In this document: in pieces, positions 36,628 through 41,409 of the stretch
How the letters are laid out: every line of letters begins with the position of its first letter
How positions within the stretch are numbered: the first letter of the stretch is position 1
NCBI GenBank assembly: GCA_028284365.1
Contig: JANQRW010000065.1
Coordinates: 1-41,409 of the forward strand
Length of the DNA stretch: 41,409 nt
Direction of reading: 5' to 3'
Origin: Marinicella sp.
Lineage (GTDB): Bacteria > Pseudomonadota > Gammaproteobacteria > Xanthomonadales > Marinicellaceae
Made by a program: the position numbers and the translations under genes
The notes under the pieces: generated by a model
Seen by the model: only the letters and a program-made list of their open reading frames with translations
The model's database searches: none
What the model was told of the DNA's origin: nothing

Positions 36628-36812
36628 ATTGATTGGTTCATTTAAGAGTGGCGCGCATGTTAAAGGAATTGACTTCAAAGTCAATTATTTATTGTCTAAT
36701 CGATTTGAATTTTGGAAACTGTATTGGCCAGAGTGGTGTTTCTTGCCAGAAGGTTTATCTTTATGCTGATTAATGTTATTGTCCTGTTTCTATATCATGT
36801 CATACAAATTAA

Positions 36813-38120
36813 ATGAAATTTACTTCAGCCGAGCTTACACCAGAACTCATAAAAGCCATTGAAGCATGTGGCTATAATGAAATGACACCCGTTCAAGAGC
36901 AAACCATTTCAATGGCCAAGGCAGGGTGCGATTTGTGGGTCAATGCGCAAACAGGAACAGGAAAGACTGCAGCTTTTGCATTACCAATCATTAATCAGTT
37001 ACAAAAATCACTTAAAACACTGGATGCAGGTGAAGTGCGTTCATTGATAATGACGCCAACACGTGAATTAGCTGAACAGTTACAAAACAAAATCCGTCAA
37101 TACGCTCAATTCACTGACTTAAAAGTACAAGCAGTATTTGGTGGTGTCAAAGATCAATCGGTTAAGTTTAAATCCGGTGTTGATGTATTGATTGCAACCC
37201 CAGGTAGATTAGTGGCTATGTTGCACAACAACAGTATTCAGCTAACGGCAGTGGAGATTCTGGTGCTGGATGAAGCTGATCGAATGTTAGATATGGGGTT
37301 TGTTGAAGCGGTTTTAGGCATTGTGAACCAAGCACCTCAGCACAAGCAAATGATGTTGTTTTCAGCCACCACCACAGCAGCAGTTAATAATTTGGCTCAT
37401 AAAATACTGAATAAGCATTATGAAATTCGCTTGTCGGCAAACAATGCCACTGCTGAGACTGTTAAACATGTGATGTATCCGGTTAATGAGGAAAAGAAGT
37501 TGGACTTGTTTATGGAGTTGCTCAGCATTCATAACTGGTTTCAAATTTTAGTTTTCACCAGCACAAAAAAACAAGCCGATCACTTGTTAAAACGTTTGAA
37601 ACAAAAAAACATACCATCGGCATTGTGTCACGGTGATAAAACCCAAGGTGCCAGACGCCGGGCGCTAAAGGACTTTAAGGATGCAAAGATTCAGGTTTTA
37701 GTAGCAACTGAAGTGGCGGCACGTGGTTTAGATATTGAGGGTTTGGATTTTGTGCTTAATTACAACTTGCCTTATTTACCAGAAGATTATGTACATCGCA
37801 TTGGCCGCACGGGCCGGGCTGGTCATTCAGGTCATGCCATATCATTTGTTTGTCCTGAGGAAAACCGTGCCTTGATGCGAATTGAGCGTGTTATTGGACA
37901 GGAAATTAAGAGAATCTACCAACGAGGTTATGAATTGGCTTTGCGTGATGAAATTGAAACAACTACCATCCACAAACCTAAAGTCAGACCGAAAAAGAAA
38001 TCACTTAAAACTGAGCAAAACAGCACAAATAGATCAAAGCAGCTAAGAAAAGGAAAAAAACCTATTTCGAGCCGTGCAGGTGGCAAAAAGAATCGCAAAG
38101 CGATTAAAAAGCACAGGTAA
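36813..38120 (+). CDS. DEAD-box ATP-dependent RNA helicase (RhlE-like)
   Basis: The 435-residue protein carries all DEAD-box motifs: Q motif (YNEMTPVQEQTI, 21-32), Walker A AQTGTGKT (45-52), PTRELAEQ (82-89), TPGRL, DEAD (153-156), SAT (184-186), then in domain 2 VATEVAARGLDIEG and HRIGRTGRAGH. The C-terminus is a basic tail rich in Lys/Arg (KVRPKKKSLK ... KKNRKAIKKHR) as in RhlE/SrmB-type helicases that act on rRNA or mRNA. It is divergent from sulP and converges with alaA after only 4 bases, with no clear terminator between them. Confidence 0.93.
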   Translation: MKFTSAELTPELIKAIEACGYNEMTPVQEQTISMAKAGCDLWVNAQTGTGKTAAFALPIINQLQKSLKTLDAGEVRSLIMTPTRELAEQLQNKIRQYAQFTDLKVQAVFGGVKDQSVKFKSGVDVLIATPGRLVAMLHNNSIQLTAVEILVLDEADRMLDMGFVEAVLGIVNQAPQHKQMMLFSATTTAAVNNLAHKILNKHYEIRLSANNATAETVKHVMYPVNEEKKLDLFMELLSIHNWFQILVFTSTKKQADHLLKRLKQKNIPSALCHGDKTQGARRRALKDFKDAKIQVLVATEVAARGLDIEGLDFVLNYNLPYLPEDYVHRIGRTGRAGHSGHAISFVCPEENRALMRIERVIGQEIKRIYQRGYELALRDEIETTTIHKPKVRPKKKSLKTEQNSTNRSKQLRKGKKPISSRAGGKKNRKAIKKHR

Positions 38121-38124
38121 AAAC

Positions 38125-39339
38125 TTATTGCTGATAGGTTTTTAGGAAATCATGTAGGCGATTTATGGCATCTTCAAGGATCGATACTTCTGGCAGGTAA
38201 ACCAAGCGAAAGTGATCAGGTTCAGGCCAGTTAAAAGCGGTACCATGGACCAGTAAAATGTGTTTTTTCACCAGTAAATCCAGAATAAACTGTTCATCAT
38301 CCTTAATACCGAAGCGCTCAGTGTCAATTTTAACGAAACAATACAAAGCACCTTGAGGCAGTGTGGTTGACAGGCCTGGGATTGCGTTGATCATTTCATG
38401 AGACAATAGCCTTTGTTGATTTAAGCGGCCTTCTTGCCCAGTTAAATCAAAAATAGATTGCTTACCACCCAGGGCAGATTGAATCGCAAACTGGGTTGGT
38501 ACATTGGCACAAAGTCGCATCGAGGACAGAATGTTCAAACCATCAATGTAATCTTTAGCCATTTTGGTGTTGCCAGATAATACCATCCAACCAGTTCGGT
38601 ATCCGGCGACACGATAAGTTTTGGACAGGCCGTTGAAAGTAATGAACATTAAATCATCGGCCAATGCAGCGATGTTAGTAAATGGTGTGTCATCGTAGCG
38701 GATCAATTCATAAATTTCATCACTGAATATGATAAGCTGGTGTTTTCTGGCCAGTTCAATCACAGCCAATAAGTGTTCTTTTGTGTAAACAGCGCCTGTG
38801 GGGTTATTGGGGTTGATCAGAACAATGCCACGGGTTTTTGATGTGATTTTGGCTTCCATATCTGACAGGTCTGGAGCCCAGTTCTGTTCTTCATCGCACA
38901 GGTAATGTACTGCTTTTCCTCCTGATAAATTAACGGCAGCTGTCCACAGTGGGTAATCAGGTGCAGGTAATAATATTTCATCACCATCATTCAGCAAAGC
39001 TTGCATGGTCATGACAATCAATTCACTCACACCATTACCAATGATAATATTATCGATATCCAAATTTTTTATTTTGCGCTTTTGATAATACTGGTAAATG
39101 GCAACTCGTGCAGGATAGATGCCCTTGGAGTCACAATAGCCTTCAGCGTCAGTGATGTTATGTACCACATCACGCACAATATCAGCAGGTGCATCAAAAC
39201 CAAATGGTGCTGGGTTACCAATGTTCAATTTAAGAACTTTACCACCTTCAGCTTCTATGTGGTTGGCAGCTTGTAACACCGGCCCTCTTATGTCGTAACA
39301 AACGCCCTTCAATTTTTGTGATTTGGTGATATTGTTCAT
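38125..39339 (-). CDS. alaA: Alanine aminotransferase (AlaA/YfbQ type)
   Basis: The 404-residue fold-type I PLP enzyme has the AlaA pattern: YDIRGPVLQAANHIEAEGGKVLKLNIGNPAPFGFDAP at the N-terminus, LINPNNPTGAVY (PLP-contacting Asn), SDEIYELIRY, and the PLP lysine K240 in NGLSKTYRVAGYRTGW. AlaA transfers amino groups between glutamate and pyruvate to form alanine. It lies downstream of the DUF6624-DUF2891 gene on the same strand with a gap of about 35 bases. Confidence 0.95.
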   Translation of the reverse strand: MNNITKSQKLKGVCYDIRGPVLQAANHIEAEGGKVLKLNIGNPAPFGFDAPADIVRDVVHNITDAEGYCDSKGIYPARVAIYQYYQKRKIKNLDIDNIIIGNGVSELIVMTMQALLNDGDEILLPAPDYPLWTAAVNLSGGKAVHYLCDEEQNWAPDLSDMEAKITSKTRGIVLINPNNPTGAVYTKEHLLAVIELARKHQLIIFSDEIYELIRYDDTPFTNIAALADDLMFITFNGLSKTYRVAGYRTGWMVLSGNTKMAKDYIDGLNILSSMRLCANVPTQFAIQSALGGKQSIFDLTGQEGRLNQQRLLSHEMINAIPGLSTTLPQGALYCFVKIDTERFGIKDDEQFILDLLVKKHILLVHGTAFNWPEPDHFRLVYLPEVSILEDAINRLHDFLKTYQQ

Positions 39340-39374
39340 GGCAAATTTTTCATGTATGCAATTAAATTCTGATA

Positions 39375-41039
39375 TCAGTGTTGTGATTGGCCGAGCCCAC
39401 GTTGGCTGAGGTAGTAAGTAGCGAAAGAACCCAACCAGTGACCTCCCGCATAATGTTCACCAGTCACAGCAGCCAGGCCGGATTGGGCATGTTGATGGGC
39501 CAGTTTCAGCAGGGTTTTTCGTCTTCTGTCATCGTTTGGTAAGGCCGATGCCATGCCTTCTAACATCCAGGCACGAGCGATGTTCAAACCATCCAAGTGA
39601 GCCAGTTTACCATCAACTCGATCAGTCACTTTTGCCACAGGGAGCCACTCTTGGCCTTTTTTGATGCTGGGTAGAAACTGCTTCAGCCATCTGGTATAGC
39701 TTGGTTGGTCCATGAAGCGTCGCATCAGATCAGCTTCAGCCAAGCAAGCAGATAAAAAATCCTGCCCTGATGGCTCATAATTAATCGGACATTTGGTGTC
39801 TTTGAGGTATAAGCGCTTACTGTGTTTGATTAATAAATCTGCAAAAGCGTGATCTTCGGTTTGCTGTGCATAATCCAATGCCAGGCCAAAGGCGAAGGCC
39901 GTTTGGCTGTGTTCGCCGGTACGAATTGGGTAAGCGAGTTTAGGAATCCAAGTACTGAGTTGGTGAACAATGTGATCTTTCAATGGTTTTAAGATGGTTA
40001 ACCATTGTTGAGCTTTGGGGTCCTGCCATTCATGGAGTTCTGCATAAAGTTGTAAATACCAAGCCAATCCATAAGGGCGTTCAAAACCAGCCCGACCAGG
40101 CTGTTGGAAATATATTAATTCAGCTTGGAGTTTTTCTGTGGTGAAATGTGCTGCCAGTCGATTTTTAATGACAGCTGATTGTGGGTGGTTGGGGAATAAT
40201 TTCGCCACCCTGACCAATAACCAATGACCATGAACTGACGAATGCCAATCAAAACAACCAAAAAAAGCGGGATAAAGCTCGTCAGGTGTTTGCGCATCCA
40301 CTTCATTGTTAAGCACATGTTTAACTGAGTTGGGATATGTTTGATCAAGACATTTCAATGCCAACTCTGACATTTTCATTAATTGATCCGCTGTCTGTAT
40401 TTCTACATCTTGGAATGAACCCGGTTTTGTTCTGATTAGTTTGTTTTTTTCGCCCATGCTTTGTTTTAAAGGTGGTAAACCAATTTCTTTGCGGTTTTGC
40501 TCTACCTCATTCAGTGAGGAGAATGGATAAAAGGTTTGGATTGCATTGTTTTCATTTTTAACCAACAAATGTCCAAACTTTTGGGGTAAATCTTGACGCA
40601 TTAAATGGTGATCATAGGCTTCGGTATACCATGCGATGGGAATACCTTGCCTTTTGGCTGCACCTAACATCAACGGTAAATAAGATTTTTGTTGTTCAAC
40701 GGTTGAACGCTTGAACAGAATCATGGCTATTTTTGCTGGATTTTCACCAACATCATCTACGCCTGGCCAGTGACCCAGTTGTTCAATGATGCGATTAAGG
40801 GTGTTGATATTTTGTTGGTCAAGTCGTTCTTGTGTTTGTTCTAATTTATTCACCACAGCTGCTTTGGTAGTTGCAGATTTAAGGGTTTTAATGTCAGAAC
40901 GATGTAGTTGGTCATTTGATAAAGCATTGATCAATGCTCCCCGCGCATCCAAAGGTTCTGCTGCCACAGGAGAAGCAGAAAAAAATGTTATTGCACCAAT
41001 GGCCATCAAAGCCAAAATAAATGTTGAAATAGTTTTCAT
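39375..41039 (-). CDS. Secreted DUF6624-DUF2891 fusion protein
   Basis: The 554-residue protein has a signal peptide (STFILALMAIGAITFFSASPVAA). Residues about 35-200 resemble DUF6624 (NTLNRIIEQLGHWPGVDDVGENPAKIAMILFKR, QQKSYLPLMLGAAKRQGI, YPFSSLNEVEQNRKEIGLPPL). The rest is DUF2891 (LKCLDQTYPNSVKHVLNN, ELYPAFFGCFDWHSSVHGHWLLVRV, ERPYGLAWYLQLYAEL, YEPSGQDFLSACLAEADLMRR, YAGGHWLGSFATYYL). DUF2891 is an alpha/alpha-toroid-like family of unknown activity. ATG 41039 gives the signal peptide start; a longer frame to 41066 is not needed. Probably periplasmic or outer-surface. Confidence 0.85.
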   Translation of the reverse strand: MKTISTFILALMAIGAITFFSASPVAAEPLDARGALINALSNDQLHRSDIKTLKSATTKAAVVNKLEQTQERLDQQNINTLNRIIEQLGHWPGVDDVGENPAKIAMILFKRSTVEQQKSYLPLMLGAAKRQGIPIAWYTEAYDHHLMRQDLPQKFGHLLVKNENNAIQTFYPFSSLNEVEQNRKEIGLPPLKQSMGEKNKLIRTKPGSFQDVEIQTADQLMKMSELALKCLDQTYPNSVKHVLNNEVDAQTPDELYPAFFGCFDWHSSVHGHWLLVRVAKLFPNHPQSAVIKNRLAAHFTTEKLQAELIYFQQPGRAGFERPYGLAWYLQLYAELHEWQDPKAQQWLTILKPLKDHIVHQLSTWIPKLAYPIRTGEHSQTAFAFGLALDYAQQTEDHAFADLLIKHSKRLYLKDTKCPINYEPSGQDFLSACLAEADLMRRFMDQPSYTRWLKQFLPSIKKGQEWLPVAKVTDRVDGKLAHLDGLNIARAWMLEGMASALPNDDRRRKTLLKLAHQHAQSGLAAVTGEHYAGGHWLGSFATYYLSQRGLGQSQH

Positions 41040-41079
41040 GGGTGAACTATGACATACATAAACCATCAGCTCAAGGCCA

Positions 41080-41409
41080 ATATTTTAATAATAAGGAATA
41101 CTGTTGGGCCTTCGGTCTCTGTTCCAAACCCGACTCTACCTCCTGCATCCTTGCAGTCGTCATTCATTTTTGTTCCCGACAAAAATGAAAGCGACCACGG
41201 CCAGTATAGCTGGTAACCTCGGACGAGCTACGGTATTCAAGCAAGACATCTTGACATACTGCCAAATCGTCTTACTTGCATTACCTGCTCTTGCCCTCTC
41301 TGATTCGGCTTTGCCTCACGGCTTATCACCTACTACACAACGGCGCAGCTTCCACTCCAAGTTCACGCTAAGCACCTCCGTCCATGGCGGTGTCTTTGCT
41401 TCGCAAAAT
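41080..41409. other. Higher-G+C noncoding tail with hairpin, possible repeat element
   Basis: The last ~330 bases have a higher G+C than their neighbours and show no supported reading frame; minus-strand frames are open for about 30-55 codons between stops but match nothing I know. TTCATTTTTGT (41163-41173) and ACAAAAATGAA (41179-41189) form a perfect 11-bp stem with a 5-base loop. The base composition change and lack of genes suggest the edge of a repeat family or mobile remnant that continues past the window. Confidence 0.35.

Noticed and set aside
41080..41409. Partial RNase P RNA or a protein-coding gene on the minus strand
   Set aside because: The RNase P core (GAGGAAAGTCC) is absent, and minus-strand frames are closed by stops within about 30-55 codons without recognisable protein motifs.
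1..41409. CRISPR array, tRNA genes, complete insertion sequences
   Set aside because: No regularly spaced direct repeats, no tRNA-like cloverleaf with GGTTCGA-type T-arm, and no transposase frame were seen.

Overview
The window reads as a chromosomal segment of a marine-type gammaproteobacterium with fairly low G+C (about 40-44% by eye). Two things point there: the block fau - 6S RNA - zapA - zapB-like - ygfB lying close to a UbiH-family flavin monooxygenase (the classic gammaproteobacterial ssrS neighbourhood), and the rplM-rpsI, slyX, trhO, acpH and alaA genes. The mix of subtilisin-type exoprotease, Ser/Thr kinase, CadC/TolB-type regulator and homogentisate pathway suggests a Marinicella-like or Xanthomonadales-related lineage; that placement is inference only.

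Layout. 1-4.4 kb is housekeeping: the 3' end of a UbiH-like gene, rpiA and fau (overlapping, minus), 6S RNA (minus), zapA and a zapB-like coiled coil (overlapping, minus), ygfB (plus), rplM-rpsI (plus, with a promoter and structured leader) and slyX (minus). 4.4-9.1 kb is a tight plus-strand run of unassigned function: TPR membrane protein, MFS transporter, membrane-tethered LuxR-type regulator and a DUF4199 membrane protein. 9.1-12.2 kb holds a secreted beta-propeller protein (minus) and a CadC-like wHTH/TolB-propeller regulator (plus) split by one in-frame TGA. 12.2-18.9 kb holds a DUF938 methyltransferase, a PLP Thr/Ser dehydratase-racemase-like enzyme, a Ser/Thr kinase with a C-terminal FGE-sulfatase-like domain, an Uup-type ABC-F ATPase and AcpH.

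18.9-22.7 kb is a tyrosine/homogentisate catabolic locus. A MarR regulator is divergent from hpd-hmgA-fahA, a perfect 18-bp palindrome lies between the divergent genes, and a REP-like palindrome separates hmgA from fahA. No maleylacetoacetate isomerase is in the cluster. 22.8-27.7 kb holds a TIGR03032-TPR-glycosyltransferase-like fusion, trhO, a GST, a YwbE-like protein and a YciI protein.

27.7-30.9 kb is the least ordinary part. It is an AT-rich run of small secreted or membrane-anchored proteins without recognised families, nearly all interrupted by single in-frame TAA codons or frameshifts although the frame stays coding-like beyond them. It looks like a recently decaying accessory cassette. 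Stop-codon readthrough or assembly error are the alternatives.

30.9-41.0 kb holds a RimK-like ATP-grasp protein, an alpha/beta hydrolase, an S8 protease with PPC and P domains (possible palindromic operator upstream, terminator downstream), a SulP transporter, a DEAD-box helicase, alaA and a secreted DUF6624-DUF2891 fusion. The last ~330 bases have visibly higher G+C, no supported gene and a perfect 11-bp hairpin; they look like the edge of a repeat or other element.
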